The position numbers were made by a program, and so were the translations under genes. From Bermanella sp049115935 (GTDB lineage: Bacteria; Pseudomonadota; Gammaproteobacteria; Pseudomonadales; Oceanobacteraceae), in assembly GCA_049115935.1 (NCBI GenBank), contig JAGDZK010000001.1:36669-100668 (forward strand): a DNA stretch of 64,000 nucleotides. The letters are read 5' to 3'. Numbering within the stretch: the stretch's first letter is position 1; every line of letters begins with the position of its first letter. The notes beneath the pieces are model-generated. The model was given only the letters and a program-made list of their open reading frames with translations, did no database searches and was not told the origin of the DNA. This document shows, in pieces, positions 42,847 to 53,500 of the stretch.

Positions 42847-44775
42847 TTATACGAACGATAAATCCAACTTTCGCGCTTGAATATCAAGATTTTTAATACT
42901 GACAGTCACTTCTTGATCAAGCTGGTAACTGGTGGTGTCGTTACTATGACGTAAGTAAACTTTATCAAAGTTTAAACGCTTTTTGCTCTTACGAAGATCC
43001 ACAAAACCTTCAATACCAAAGTCAACCAGTTGTACGGTGCAGCCACCAATATTGGTTTGCACAATTTTACCGGCAAATTCTTTTTGTGGCAGGTTTTCTA
43101 AAAACTGCAGTTTAAGCCAGTTCTCAGCTAGGTTAACTGCTTGGCGACCAGAGATTAAACCTTGCTGTAAACGCTCGATCATCTCGACGTTTACGTCTGG
43201 CCCTTTTTGTTGGCTCAATTGACTCTTGATAAGACGATGAACCACTAGGTCATTGTATTTACGAATTGGCGATGTAAAAGTGGTGTAGCTTTCAAAGCCC
43301 ATACCGGTATGTGGGCCGGCTTCTTGACTAAATTCACTGCGGGTTAAAAAGCGACTTAGGATCGTTTTAATTGGCAGTTCAGTTTGTTTGGCTTCCACTG
43401 CTTTGATAAACGCTTTGTAACCTTCGGCTGTGGTGAAGTCGCCGTCAAATTCGATGCCTTGCTCTTCAATGATGGTTTTAATATCACCAATACGCTCAGT
43501 GCGGAAACCCGCATGTTGCACAAAAATCCCGGTATCTAATGTTTGCAGGTGACGAGCACAGCACTGGTTTGCAATTAACATGGCCTCTTCAACCAGTTTT
43601 TGTGCGCTATTGCGATCTGCTTTATAGATGGTTTGCAGTTTGCCGTTATCGCCCACGGTTAAGTAGTAGTCAGGACGATCTTCCATAATTAAATTATGTT
43701 GCGCTCGGTATTGGTTTAACGCAGTGGTGGCTAAATGTAATTGTGTGATGTGTTCAATTAACGATGGGTCAACCACGGTTTGATCACCATCAATAAATTG
43801 CGTGACCTGGTTGTAACTTAATTTGCCTTGTGAGCGAACAAGGGCCTCTTTAAATTCAAAACCAGTGACCGCACCTTGTTTGTCTAGCTGAATATCACAC
43901 ACTAACGCGAGGCGATTTTTATTTTCGAGTAATGAGCACAAACCATTTGATAGCTCTTGTGGCAGCATAGGTAAACTGCGGCCAGGAAAATAAAGGGAGT
44001 TGCAACGACGGGCCGCTTCTTGGTCTAGGTTAGTGTTCATACCAAACCAGCTACTTGGGTCGGCAATGGCCACACTTAGCAACCAGCCTGTGTCAGTGGC
44101 TTGTGCAAATAACGCATCATCCATGTCACGAGTGTGCTCGCTGTCGATGGTCACGTATGGAATGTGAGTTAAGTCTTCACGGCCAGCGGCCATAGCGTCG
44201 ATGTTTTCTTCAGCTAATAAAGCCAGCTCTGAGAACGTGGTCTCTGGCCATTCGTGGCTTAACTTGAATTTTTCGATGGCGTATTGGCGCTCGAAACCGG
44301 CATCGCTTAGCTGGCCAATTTTTGAAATGACTTTGCCTTGCGGTTTACCGTTGTTGAAGGGGTGGCGAGTCACTTCACATTTTACCCAGTCATTGTCTTC
44401 TAGACCTTCGCAGGCATCGGGTGGAATGTAGAGCCAGTGAGTGCTGCCATGGGTATCAGGTTCTACAAACTGAGCCTTGCCGCGTTTTTGAAAACGGCCC
44501 GTACACACTTTGAATTCAGTGCTGATGAGCGTTTCAGGTACGGCTTGAACTTTGTCTTTGTCGTCAGTGGTTTCGCTGAATTGAATGACATCCCCAGGAA
44601 ACACTTTTGCCATTTCATCAGGGGCTAAGAAAAAAGATTCGCCTTCATCTGTTACCACGAACCCAAATCGGCCCTGACTACCACGAACGGTGCCGCGTTT
44701 GAGCTTGATTTGCTGCTGGGTCTGAATATCGGATTTCAGCGCTTTGAGCTGAGCTAAGCTATCGGAATTAAGCAT
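42847..44775 (-). CDS. rnb: exoribonuclease II
   Basis: A 642-residue RNase II, the 3'-5' exoribonuclease. N-terminal cold-shock domains include GTVRGSQGRFGFVVTDEGESFFLAPDEM. The RNB catalytic core carries the metal ligands in VTIDSEHTRDMDDALFA and a tail S1 domain ends the protein (GGCTVQLVDFGIEGFVDL). The length matches RNase II and is shorter than RNase R. It stands alone on the minus strand. Confidence 0.93.
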   Translation of the reverse strand: MLNSDSLAQLKALKSDIQTQQQIKLKRGTVRGSQGRFGFVVTDEGESFFLAPDEMAKVFPGDVIQFSETTDDKDKVQAVPETLISTEFKVCTGRFQKRGKAQFVEPDTHGSTHWLYIPPDACEGLEDNDWVKCEVTRHPFNNGKPQGKVISKIGQLSDAGFERQYAIEKFKLSHEWPETTFSELALLAEENIDAMAAGREDLTHIPYVTIDSEHTRDMDDALFAQATDTGWLLSVAIADPSSWFGMNTNLDQEAARRCNSLYFPGRSLPMLPQELSNGLCSLLENKNRLALVCDIQLDKQGAVTGFEFKEALVRSQGKLSYNQVTQFIDGDQTVVDPSLIEHITQLHLATTALNQYRAQHNLIMEDRPDYYLTVGDNGKLQTIYKADRNSAQKLVEEAMLIANQCCARHLQTLDTGIFVQHAGFRTERIGDIKTIIEEQGIEFDGDFTTAEGYKAFIKAVEAKQTELPIKTILSRFLTRSEFSQEAGPHTGMGFESYTTFTSPIRKYNDLVVHRLIKSQLSQQKGPDVNVEMIERLQQGLISGRQAVNLAENWLKLQFLENLPQKEFAGKIVQTNIGGCTVQLVDFGIEGFVDLRKSKKRLNFDKVYLRHSNDTTSYQLDQEVTVSIKNLDIQARKLDLSFV

Positions 44776-44916
44776 GATATTACTGCAATAAAAAAAATTA
44801 CCGACATGTTATCACTTTGCTTTCTTATAAGGTACAGCTGCAAGGCGGATAGCCACTTCGGGTTTGATATTTCATTCTTAGAAAGATTTTCATCCTAAGG
44901 TTAGGCTTATAACTGG

Positions 44917-46773
44917 TTATTCTTCCACCAAGTTTGAACTATAGGTGGTACCAGTTGGAGGGGTGATCTCAATTTGCTGAGAGACCTTAAGTCCTACTAG
45001 CGTATCGGTTAAGTCAAACTCCTCACCGTCAGCGTTGAGCATGATGGTTTTCACTTCTGTGCTTACCCGCGAGGTGCCAGTGAAAATAACGGCGTTATCT
45101 GAAAGCACATGCAAGGTATCGAAATCCGGCAGCCAAAGTCCAAAATCAAGGGTTAAAAACTCAAAGCTATTTGTGCTGCTGGTGGTATCCAGCTGAGCGA
45201 CTGCAAGATTTAACCCAGCGTCATAGCCAATACAATATAAGCTGTTATTGAACATTTGGCTTTTACGAAGGCCTCGGGTGTCGCTACTGGGCAAGCCGGG
45301 TATGGATGGCATGGGGTTAAGAATGTTTATTTCGGGTTCGGCTCTTGGGAAAATACGGCCGGTTTGGCAACTGGAATTAATGAAATAAGGGTATATATAG
45401 TCATAAGAGCTAACGCTTTCACTGTTATAGGGTAAGCGTAGGCTGGCAACGCGGGCGGTATAGCCGCTAAACGATTGGCGAACCACATTGCCATTGCAGC
45501 TAAAAATAAGTTTATTGATTCCCCGTTCAGTCACTTCAAAAATACTGCTGTTGCCTACGTCATCATCGGCCACAATAAGACTGGAATAGGGTGCAAGTAG
45601 CACGGTACTTAATCGACCAGTGACGTCTTCACAATTTTCAAGCAGCACACGATAGCTATTGTCACCGCCATCTAGGTTGCGATAGATCATGATGCCTGAT
45701 TTGCTTACCACAAACTGGCCTAAACCTGGGCGGTCATCCTCTAAACTCACTCGTTCTAGGCTGTACTGGTTAGCGGCTCCTAAGCGCATTTTATAAATGT
45801 TGGTGGGCGTGGGTGCTTGGGTGTCGCTGGTTGCATGGGCGTATGTGGCTAGATCTGTTGTTGCCATAAATGCGGCGGTTGTGTCCGTAGCGGTGGTATC
45901 TTCAGTTGTATCCGTGACGGGTGTAGATGGGGTGACGGTTCCACCAATTGGGCCTGTGCAAGTTACGATTTCTTCAGCAGCGTCATCGGTTGTGTCTGTG
46001 GTGTCTTGTGTTGTTTCCTCAGTGGCTTCGTCCGTTGTTTCATCTGTCGCTTCATCGGTTGTTTCGTCGGTTTCGTCGGTTGCGTCTTCTTCGGTTTCAT
46101 TGGTGGGGCAGGGCACGCCAGAGTGATGGTCGATGATTTCTTGGTGATCCACTTCTTCCATCATGTCTAATGCTTCATAGTCCACACTGATGACATATAA
46201 GTCCTCGGTGTCATTCCAACGGCTATCGGGGGGGAAGTAATCTCGACCAAGCTGGGTAAGCGAGCTGCGACCGCTATTGCCTTGAGCGTTGATGCCAACA
46301 GGGGCGCTCACCACTGTGCCTGTTCTTAAATCTACTAATAGATTGAAGTAGTCATTATCGGTATCGGTATCAAAGTTGCGATGAAAGAGGGTGAGCATCA
46401 CGTAGTCAGGGTTCATCACCATAATGTCTAACGGGATGATGTGTTCTTCAGAGGTAAAGCTAAGGTTGCCTGTTAAATCCATAGGCAGTGCCTGTGTGTC
46501 TAAGAAAGAAACCGGGGTAATGGTATTTTCAGCATCTAATGTGTAGAGCTGCTGGGTAAATTGTTGACTGGTAGCTAATTGTTTATTTGTACCAAGAGGG
46601 TTTATCCCTATAAAAAAGCCAACATAATCAGCGGGCAGAACCAGTTGAGAAACAGGGGGGACTGGTAATGTCGGCACGTTTAATGTGGTTGTTGCAGTTG
46701 TGCCACCACCACCTGAGCCACCGCAGCCAGTGAGTACTAAAAAAATAAGATAGAGAAGGCAAATAGATTTCAT
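44917..46773 (-). CDS. lipoprotein with T/D/E-rich low-complexity segment, unknown function
   Basis: A 618-residue lipoprotein: signal MKSICLLYLIFLVLTGC, then a Gly-rich linker GGSGGGGTTATTT. The N-terminal half is beta-rich. About residues 225-305 form an acidic segment of alternating Thr, Asp and Glu, including ETDETTDEATDETTDEATEE, with a break around EIVTCTGPIGGTVTP. The C-terminal half continues with propeller-like strands (SSLIVADDDVGNSSIFEVTERG). No family recognised. The antisense strand also has an open frame here, an artefact of the repeat. Confidence 0.75.
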   Translation of the reverse strand: MKSICLLYLIFLVLTGCGGSGGGGTTATTTLNVPTLPVPPVSQLVLPADYVGFFIGINPLGTNKQLATSQQFTQQLYTLDAENTITPVSFLDTQALPMDLTGNLSFTSEEHIIPLDIMVMNPDYVMLTLFHRNFDTDTDNDYFNLLVDLRTGTVVSAPVGINAQGNSGRSSLTQLGRDYFPPDSRWNDTEDLYVISVDYEALDMMEEVDHQEIIDHHSGVPCPTNETEEDATDETDETTDEATDETTDEATEETTQDTTDTTDDAAEEIVTCTGPIGGTVTPSTPVTDTTEDTTATDTTAAFMATTDLATYAHATSDTQAPTPTNIYKMRLGAANQYSLERVSLEDDRPGLGQFVVSKSGIMIYRNLDGGDNSYRVLLENCEDVTGRLSTVLLAPYSSLIVADDDVGNSSIFEVTERGINKLIFSCNGNVVRQSFSGYTARVASLRLPYNSESVSSYDYIYPYFINSSCQTGRIFPRAEPEINILNPMPSIPGLPSSDTRGLRKSQMFNNSLYCIGYDAGLNLAVAQLDTTSSTNSFEFLTLDFGLWLPDFDTLHVLSDNAVIFTGTSRVSTEVKTIMLNADGEEFDLTDTLVGLKVSQQIEITPPTGTTYSSNLVEE

Positions 46774-46853
46774 GTATTAACTATCGGCCAAGGTGAAAAA
46801 TGTTAAAGTGGGGCTTTTAAGTTTTTGTGTAAGTGGGCAGGAATCATCGCATT

Positions 46854-47603
46854 ATGAATGATCAGCAACTAGAGCGTTACAGTCGCCATATATTGTTGCC
46901 TCAACTGGATTACGACGGTCAGCAGGCATTGTTAAACAGCCACGTATTGATCTTAGGCTTAGGTGGTTTGGGAGCAAGTGCTTCTCAATACTTAGCCGGC
47001 TCAGGTATTGGACGTCTAACTCTGTTGGATCCAGACACGGTTGAACTGTCTAACCTTCATCGCCAAGTGGTTCATAGCGAAAATACGTTAGGCGTTAATA
47101 AGGCCTATTCAGCGCAACAGCAATTGCAGTCACTTAATAGCTCTATTGTGATTGAAGCCATTGATCACTTGTTAGATGAAAGCGCATTACAAGCTTTGAT
47201 AAACAGTGTCGATGTGGTGGTTGATTGTACGGATAATAGTCAGTCACGAATGATGCACAATAAAATCTCTGTTTTGACAAAAACGCCCTTAGTTAGTGCG
47301 GCGGCCATTCGCTTTGAAGGGCAGCTGATGGTGGTTGATCCGCTTGAAGACAGCTCACCATGTTATCAATGTGTGTATCCTGACTTATCGGCTCAACAAG
47401 ATACGTGCAGCACTTCTGGTATTTTGTCTCCAGTGGTGGGTCTAATGGGCGTCATGCAAGCACTAGAAACCGTCAAAATCATCACCAAAATAGGCACACC
47501 TTCTATAGGGAAATTAGTGAGTTTTGATGGGCTTGATTTATCCATGAGAGCATTTTCAGTGGCTAAAAATGAAAATTGTCCGATATGCAGTCAAAAAAAG
47601 TGA
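46854..47603 (+). CDS. moeB: MoeB/ThiF-family adenylyltransferase
   Basis: A 249-residue E1-like enzyme that adenylates the C-terminus of a ubiquitin-like sulfur carrier (MoaD in molybdopterin synthesis or ThiS in thiamine synthesis). ATP-binding motif VLILGLGGLGASASQYLAGSGIGRLTLLDPDTVELSNLHRQ is intact, and two CXXC pairs (CYQC, CPIC) should bind zinc. The choice of MoeB over ThiF rests on general similarity; mobA at 49951 supports molybdenum cofactor synthesis. ATG at 46854 was chosen because CAGGAA lies 10 bases upstream. It is divergent from the lipoprotein gene. Confidence 0.85.
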   Translation: MNDQQLERYSRHILLPQLDYDGQQALLNSHVLILGLGGLGASASQYLAGSGIGRLTLLDPDTVELSNLHRQVVHSENTLGVNKAYSAQQQLQSLNSSIVIEAIDHLLDESALQALINSVDVVVDCTDNSQSRMMHNKISVLTKTPLVSAAAIRFEGQLMVVDPLEDSSPCYQCVYPDLSAQQDTCSTSGILSPVVGLMGVMQALETVKIITKIGTPSIGKLVSFDGLDLSMRAFSVAKNENCPICSQKK

Positions 47604-47703
47604 ATTAATTCTATTCACTGCAAAAAGTTACTGACACCTATAAAACAAATGATGTAAAAAACCCGTGTGAAATATTTGTACTGTTTGTTAAGCGGAGGCA
47701 CTT

Positions 47704-48351
47704 GTGGAAAAAGAAACTAAATCCTTACAAGATTTAATCGAGAATAATCGAAACTGGTCTGAAGAGATCAGTCGAAATGATCCAGAGTTCTTTCCAACTC
47801 TTGCAAAACAACAGGCCCCTGACTATTTATGGATTGGTTGCAGTGACTCCCGTGTTCCTGCAAATGAGATCGTAGGATTGATGCCAGGTGAGCTTTTTGT
47901 GCACCGTAATGTGGCGAACATGGTGGTGCATACTGACATGAACCTATTATCGGTACTGCAATACGCCGTAGAAGTACTAAAAGTTCGCCATGTGATTGTG
48001 GTGGGACATTATGGCTGTGGTGGCGTTAGAGCCGCCATGAATAACCAAAAGCTGGGCTTGATTGATAACTGGTTGTTAGAGATTCGAGACCTGTATCATC
48101 AAAAGCGCAACATGTTCAAAGGCCTGCAATCTGAAGAAGAAAAAGTCGATTTGTTATGTGAATTGAATGTGATTCGCCAAGTTTCTAACTTGTGCCACAC
48201 CTCAATTGTGCAAGACGCTTGGGCGAACGGGCAAAAACTAGCAGTGCATGGTTGGGTATATGGTTTGAGTGATGGCAAGGTGAATAACTTAAACGTCACC
48301 ATTAATGAGCCTGCTCAATTAAATGAAGTGTACCGACTCGATTTAGAATAA
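47704..48351 (+). CDS. can: beta-class carbonic anhydrase
   Basis: A 215-residue carbonic anhydrase (Can/YadF type) that interconverts carbon dioxide and bicarbonate. The zinc ligands are Cys46 and Asp48 in WIGCSDSRVPANEI and His102 and Cys105 in VVGHYGCGGVRAAM, the full beta-class set. The length matches E. coli Can. The start is GTG at 47704 following GGAGG. It stands as a single gene between moeB and the FrnE-like gene. Confidence 0.96.
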   Translation: MEKETKSLQDLIENNRNWSEEISRNDPEFFPTLAKQQAPDYLWIGCSDSRVPANEIVGLMPGELFVHRNVANMVVHTDMNLLSVLQYAVEVLKVRHVIVVGHYGCGGVRAAMNNQKLGLIDNWLLEIRDLYHQKRNMFKGLQSEEEKVDLLCELNVIRQVSNLCHTSIVQDAWANGQKLAVHGWVYGLSDGKVNNLNVTINEPAQLNEVYRLDLE

Positions 48352-48442
48352 TCTTGCTGAGATTCAGTGTTGCTTAGCAACCACTGGTGCAACGGATCAG
48401 ATTGGCGTTCAATGTAGCCATTGAACCCAACTGGAATCCAGA

Positions 48443-49090
48443 ATGAAAACCTTAAAAATCGATATTGTCAGTGATGTGGTTTGCCCATGGTGTGCCGTGG
48501 GTTATGCCAATTTATCTTCTGCCTTAGAAAACCTGTCTCAAAAAATGAATGCTGATATCAAATGGCATCCGTTTCAGTTAAACCCTTATATGCCTAAAGA
48601 AGGGCAAGCCATTGATGAGCATCTAGCTGAAAAATACGGTTTAGATACCACCCAATTAAAGCAAAACAAACAGCATTTGATTGATGCAGGCAAAAAAGCG
48701 GGTGTTGAATTTAATTTTGACCAACGCTCCCGTATTTTTAATACCTTAGACTGCCATGTGTTATTGGATTTTGCCGAAACACAAAATAAACAAACCGAGC
48801 TTAAACTTGCGCTATTTAAAGCCTATTTTGCTGAAGGGTTAAACCTCAGTGATCAATCGGTGTTAGTCGATGCGGCGGTATCCGTTGGATTGTCAAAACA
48901 CGATGCTGAAAAGGCGCTGGCGGATGAAGGGTTGCGGGCAAAGGTAAAAGCCGAGGAAGAAAAGTATAAGTCTTTAGGTATTAACTCGGTGCCGGCGTTT
49001 ATTATTAATGATCAATACTTGATTAGCGGCGGCCAGCCCGTTGAAAGCTTTGTTCAGGCATTAACTGAGATTTCAGAAAAAGACGCATAA
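48443..49090 (+). CDS. DsbA-family oxidoreductase, FrnE-like
   Basis: A 215-residue cytoplasmic thioredoxin-fold protein of the FrnE group, with CXXC in DVVCPWCAVGYANL near residue 14 and the cis-Pro region INSVPAFIINDQYLISGGQ. There is no signal peptide. Proteins of this type are linked to oxidative stress resistance and act as disulfide isomerases or reductases. It follows can by 92 bases and is closed by a strong terminator. Confidence 0.92.
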   Translation: MKTLKIDIVSDVVCPWCAVGYANLSSALENLSQKMNADIKWHPFQLNPYMPKEGQAIDEHLAEKYGLDTTQLKQNKQHLIDAGKKAGVEFNFDQRSRIFNTLDCHVLLDFAETQNKQTELKLALFKAYFAEGLNLSDQSVLVDAAVSVGLSKHDAEKALADEGLRAKVKAEEEKYKSLGINSVPAFIINDQYLISGGQPVESFVQALTEISEKDA

Positions 49091-49099
49091 TTAAAACGT

Positions 49100-49137
49100 A
49101 AAACGGCCCGGCATGATCTCATGCTGGGCCGTTTTTT
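49100..49137. terminator. bidirectional rho-independent terminator
   Basis: A 17-bp stem (49100-49116 with 49119-49135) containing one G-T pair, with A and T tracts at the ends. It lies between the convergent FrnE-like and hemolysin III genes. Confidence 0.93.
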
Positions 49138-49148
49138 GTATAAAGCGT

Positions 49149-49790
49149 TTATAAATACACGCCAATACTGACAAAGTGACACGCAGCACCTGCCAATACA
49201 AAGATGTGCCATAGGTCGTGAAAATCAAACCTGTGATGTAAATTGGGCCACTTAGTCGCATAAACAACCGCGCCAACGCTGTAGCAGATACCGCCCGCTA
49301 ATAGCCAGTTAATGGCCCCAGCTGACAGAGATTCATTTAACGGTTCATAAACAAATAAGCTAATCCAGCCCATGGCTAAATACAGCATTGTGCTAAACCA
49401 TCGAGGTGCGTGTAACCAAAATATTTTCTTTAAAATCCCAACAAACGCAATGCCCCATACGATTCCAAACATCCACCAAGCTTGAGAGCCTTCAAGCCCA
49501 ATTAGACAGAATGGGGTATAAGAGCCAGCAATCATGATGTAAATGGCCATGTGATCAACACGCTTGAGGGCGCGAATGGCTTCTTCACTCACTTCCATTA
49601 AGTGATAAACCGCACTGGATGCGAACATCACAAACATGCTTAAGCCAAACACTAAATAGCCCGCAAAATAGGTACCTGTTTTGATTTCAGGCAAATTAGT
49701 CAGCATGTAAGGAATGGCTACGAGTGCCATTAAGGCACCTAGTAAGTGGCTAAGTCCTGCGAAGGGCTCTCTGAGATGACGTTTTAACAT
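49149..49790 (-). CDS. hemolysin III / TrhA-family membrane protein
   Basis: A 213-residue inner-membrane protein with seven hydrophobic helices, of the PAQR/hemolysin III family (YqfA/TrhA). Conserved metal-site motifs are SAVYHLMEVSEE, DHMAIYIMIAGSYTPF and HDLWHIFVLAGAACHF, which carry Ser, Asp and the three His residues. Bacterial members affect membrane-fluidity homeostasis; the hemolysin name is historical. The ATG at 49790 is preferred over the upstream GTG at 49805, but neither has a good ribosome site. Confidence 0.9.
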   Translation of the reverse strand: MLKRHLREPFAGLSHLLGALMALVAIPYMLTNLPEIKTGTYFAGYLVFGLSMFVMFASSAVYHLMEVSEEAIRALKRVDHMAIYIMIAGSYTPFCLIGLEGSQAWWMFGIVWGIAFVGILKKIFWLHAPRWFSTMLYLAMGWISLFVYEPLNESLSAGAINWLLAGGICYSVGAVVYATKWPNLHHRFDFHDLWHIFVLAGAACHFVSIGVYL

Positions 49791-49950
49791 AATTTGAGTA
49801 AACACTTGTTCGCTGGATTTAATGCATTAGACTTTTTTTGCTCATAACTGTCAAGACTGGATTAACACCTAGTCTTTCAGGCAGGATACCTTACAGGGCA
49901 AAGCTATGTGAGAATAGCGATAACGTTAAATAACAAGGTTGAGAAAACCA

Positions 49951-50523
49951 ATGCTTAACATTAGCGGCATTATATTATGTGGCGGCTTGAGCCGGCGCAT
50001 GGGTCAAGATAAAGGACTGATGCCTTATCAAGGTGAGGCAATGGCCCTGAATGTGGCCAAAGGCTTTGCTGGGGCCAAAGAGCTACTTTTAAACTGCAAT
50101 CAAAATGAAAACGAATATCAGGCACTTGGTTTAAAAACATTTGCTGACCATAGCTATGGAGATATTGAGTCCCATGCAGGGCCATTGTTAGGCATGTTAA
50201 GCGCCATGGAAGAAGCCAAACATGATTGGGTATTGTTTAGTCCCTGTGATACGCCTGAGATTCCAACAAACTATCTTCAGGAAATGGCGCAACATGCCAG
50301 CGATCAATTGGCGTTTGCCTGTGTCGTATATGATGGCGAGCGTCAGCAACATTTACATGCCCTGATTCATAAAAAACACAAAGAAAGTTTAATGATGTTT
50401 TTATTATCAGGACGTAGACGCACCAGTGAGTGGTTGAAAAGTCTAAAACCTGTACAAGTGGACTTCAGTAAAGCACAAGGATCGTTTTCAAATATAAACA
50501 CGATGGAAGACTGGCCAGCTTAA
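49951..50523 (+). CDS. mobA: molybdenum cofactor guanylyltransferase
   Basis: A 190-residue MobA that attaches GMP to molybdopterin to make Mo-bis-MGD. The nucleotide-binding motif LCGGLSRRMGQDKGLMPYQG is complete, and the metal-binding FSPCDTPEIP segment is present. ATG at 49951 was chosen over an upstream TTG. It converges on the giant surface-protein gene. Together with moeB, 2.3 kb away, it suggests a molybdoenzyme elsewhere in the genome. Confidence 0.95.
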   Translation: MLNISGIILCGGLSRRMGQDKGLMPYQGEAMALNVAKGFAGAKELLLNCNQNENEYQALGLKTFADHSYGDIESHAGPLLGMLSAMEEAKHDWVLFSPCDTPEIPTNYLQEMAQHASDQLAFACVVYDGERQQHLHALIHKKHKESLMMFLLSGRRRTSEWLKSLKPVQVDFSKAQGSFSNINTMEDWPA

Positions 50524-50561
50524 TAGCCAGTCTTCAGTTGTGAAAGGGGGGTAACAGAGTC

Positions 50562-53500
50562 TTAATTAAAGTAGGCTTTAAGTGCTCTCATGTTGTCTTG
50601 GTCTGCTTTGATGCGAAGCTTTAAGTAGATGCCTTGCGCGCTATAACCTGCGTCGTCAAAGTCGCTATCAGTAAAGCCTGCAAAGTTGTAACCCACACTT
50701 ACCCAAGTATTAAGTTTAGGCGTGTAACCAATACTAACCCCCGCGCTGTGGCGGCTATCATCAAGTTCGTAATCAAACAGACGTTGACCTTGTAAACCCC
50801 AATCCCATTTTGGCATGAAGTGGCGACGAACTTGGAAACCAATTAAATCAATCACACCTGAATAGTCGATACTATCGATGGTTTCGTCCACATACTTCAA
50901 GCCATACTGAGCGCTTAGCTGTGTTTTGCTCCAGCGCATATTCACATGCGTGTTGTTCACTAAACGATGACTGACTAAATCGGCAGTAGTTAATGAGCCA
51001 TTGGTTTCGACACTTTCTTCAATGTATTTAGTTTGGTTTAACCAAGCCAAACCAAATGCTAATGGGCGCAAGCCAATATCAAATTCAACCTGTTTGAATT
51101 CTGTACGCTCGTTTTCAGCATCATCCAAACGGAACTGGCCGTTTAAGCCAAAGGCAAAACCTAAACCAATAGGGCGATAGATACCGCTCATGGCGTTCCA
51201 TTTTTCATTGGCATCACTTTCACGATACTCAATGCGGTTTGTCCACTGCCATGTTGGGCTGCGGTATCCCCAGCCTGTGTTAATGGCATAAAAATCATCA
51301 CTGGTTTGTGCGAAGTTCAATACGGTGTCGTCTGTTTGTTCAATCACATTGCTTTCTAAATTTTGGCTTTGGTCATAACCAAAACTGATTTGCCAGTTGT
51401 CATTTAAATTCACTTCTTGATTCACACCATGAACAGCAAACAAACGGTTACCATCTTTGCTTTGTTGCTGCTCAACACTGTTGCTAACTTGCATACCTTG
51501 CCATGGGGTGGCACGTAAACCCGCCACACTGCGCATGGGTGCGTCACTTTCAAAACCGGTTTCATGAATAGCAAATAAAGTGACTTGATCATTGATGCGG
51601 AAATCACTACTTAAACGTAATAAGTCATAAATATCGTCGTTTTGTTTTAGGTTTAATTCTAAGTCGGCACTTAATAACCAACGACCATTCATTAACGTAT
51701 AGGAATGGCCTGCGAGCAATTGTTGAATCGATTGGTTATCACCAGTGGCGTTTGTGATTTCACTAACACGGCCACCTAAATGATAACGGCCGTACTCGTA
51801 TTCATTATTAAATTTCATTTCAGCCAATGATAAACGTTGTTCACTGCCTAATTGATTTTGGTCACTGACCAAGGCATCAATATACTGTTGTGAGGTTAAG
51901 TAATAAGTACCTTCAACCCCTAATTTTTCAGTACTGGCTTCACTATTATTTAGCTGGTCTAAACCAAAGCCGGCTTCTTCTGTGCGGATGTAGGCTTTGG
52001 TTTGCAGTTGTTCTCCACGATAGTCAATGCTGACATAGTTTGCGCTGGCACTGGTTTTCGTGGCGTTGTTGACTTGTTCGGTAATGGCGGTTTCAGCTTT
52101 AATTTCTAGCTGATCACTGAGTTGCATGCGTATATCGATGGCATTTAAGGTTTTACTGTCGTCACCAAGTTCTTCGCTGATTAAAGTGGTACCAATCTCA
52201 AGGGATTTATCCAATACGTGAACCGCTGCACGACCACCATAGGTTAAATCATTGGCGCTATCATCTTGGGTTTCATAGCGAGCAACAATGTAGCGAGGGT
52301 TTAAACTTTCATCGGTACTTTGTACCGGTGACTTAAAGAAAATAGAGCCGTCTATGTAGTCAATGCTGTAGTCACTGTCTTTGGCTAGCTCTACTTCGCT
52401 TAAGATCACTTCACTTCTAAAGCGGTCACGTACTTGTATGCTGATGGTTTCACTATTGCTGATTATGTCTTTGTTAGAAAGTTGATACAGACCAGAGGTA
52501 CCATCGCCACGGATTTCATCGCGAGCAAAGCGCTGCGCAGACTCGGTCACAAACGCATTGAAGCTAACAATGTCTCCTTGGAATACAGATTGAATACCGT
52601 GGAATTTACGTAGATAGGTACTTAATTCGGTTTTGTTTAGGTCGGTACTGTAGTCACCAAATACGGTATAAAAACGTTCTTTTTCAATACGTAAATACAG
52701 TTTACCTTCCATTGAGGCATCCAGTTTTTGTGTACTGTTGTCACCATACAAGGTGTAGTACTTATTTGGATCTAATAGTTTTTCAAATGGGGTGGTGGTT
52801 TCTTTGCTGCTGTCATAAGCCGCGGTTAATAGCCAATCACCTGCAATCTGGCCTTTGGCAAATAATGCTAAACGACCGTCAGTATAAAAGCCGTCTTCTT
52901 GGTCATGGGATTCAGCATTTTTAATATGGCCACTAATGGTTTGATAACCAATGGTACCTTCACCTAATGCAATTAACATCCAGTCTCGGGCTTGCGGTTT
53001 TAACCAAACACGCACTTCATCTTCTTGGCCATTAGCAAGTGGGAAACGGATAACCGCTTCACCGGCTTGAGTGGTTGGCTCAAGGGTAATGTAAGCAATA
53101 CCATCATTACTGATTTCATAGTTTGGCTTGAATTCATTACGGTTGATTTGCGCTTTATCTTTATTTGGGTTTAACGCCGTGTAAGGGCTGTCAATGGTGA
53201 ACTCACCTTGTAAGCCATTACGCACTGGGTAGCCATCTTTATCAAATAATTGCACGGCGATAACCGGCGCAATTACACCATCTGCCACGGCTTTGGTTTC
53301 GTCTTTAACTAGCTCAACCCGTGTAGGCGTACCGGCATAGTGCAGTTGGAATTCTTGACGGTTTATAATGTTGTCATTTTCATCTACTAAAGAAGCAACG
53401 AAAGTGTTATTGCCTTCTTTGATATCCACACCGCTCCACTGACTAATAGCGGATTGATTGGCTGCGTATTTTTCACGCTTAGCAAAGTTTAATTCGCTTA

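Noticed and set aside
45797..46126. Plus-strand frame rich in Val and Ser
   Set aside because: It is the antisense of the T/D/E repeat of the lipoprotein gene and only reflects its low-complexity DNA.
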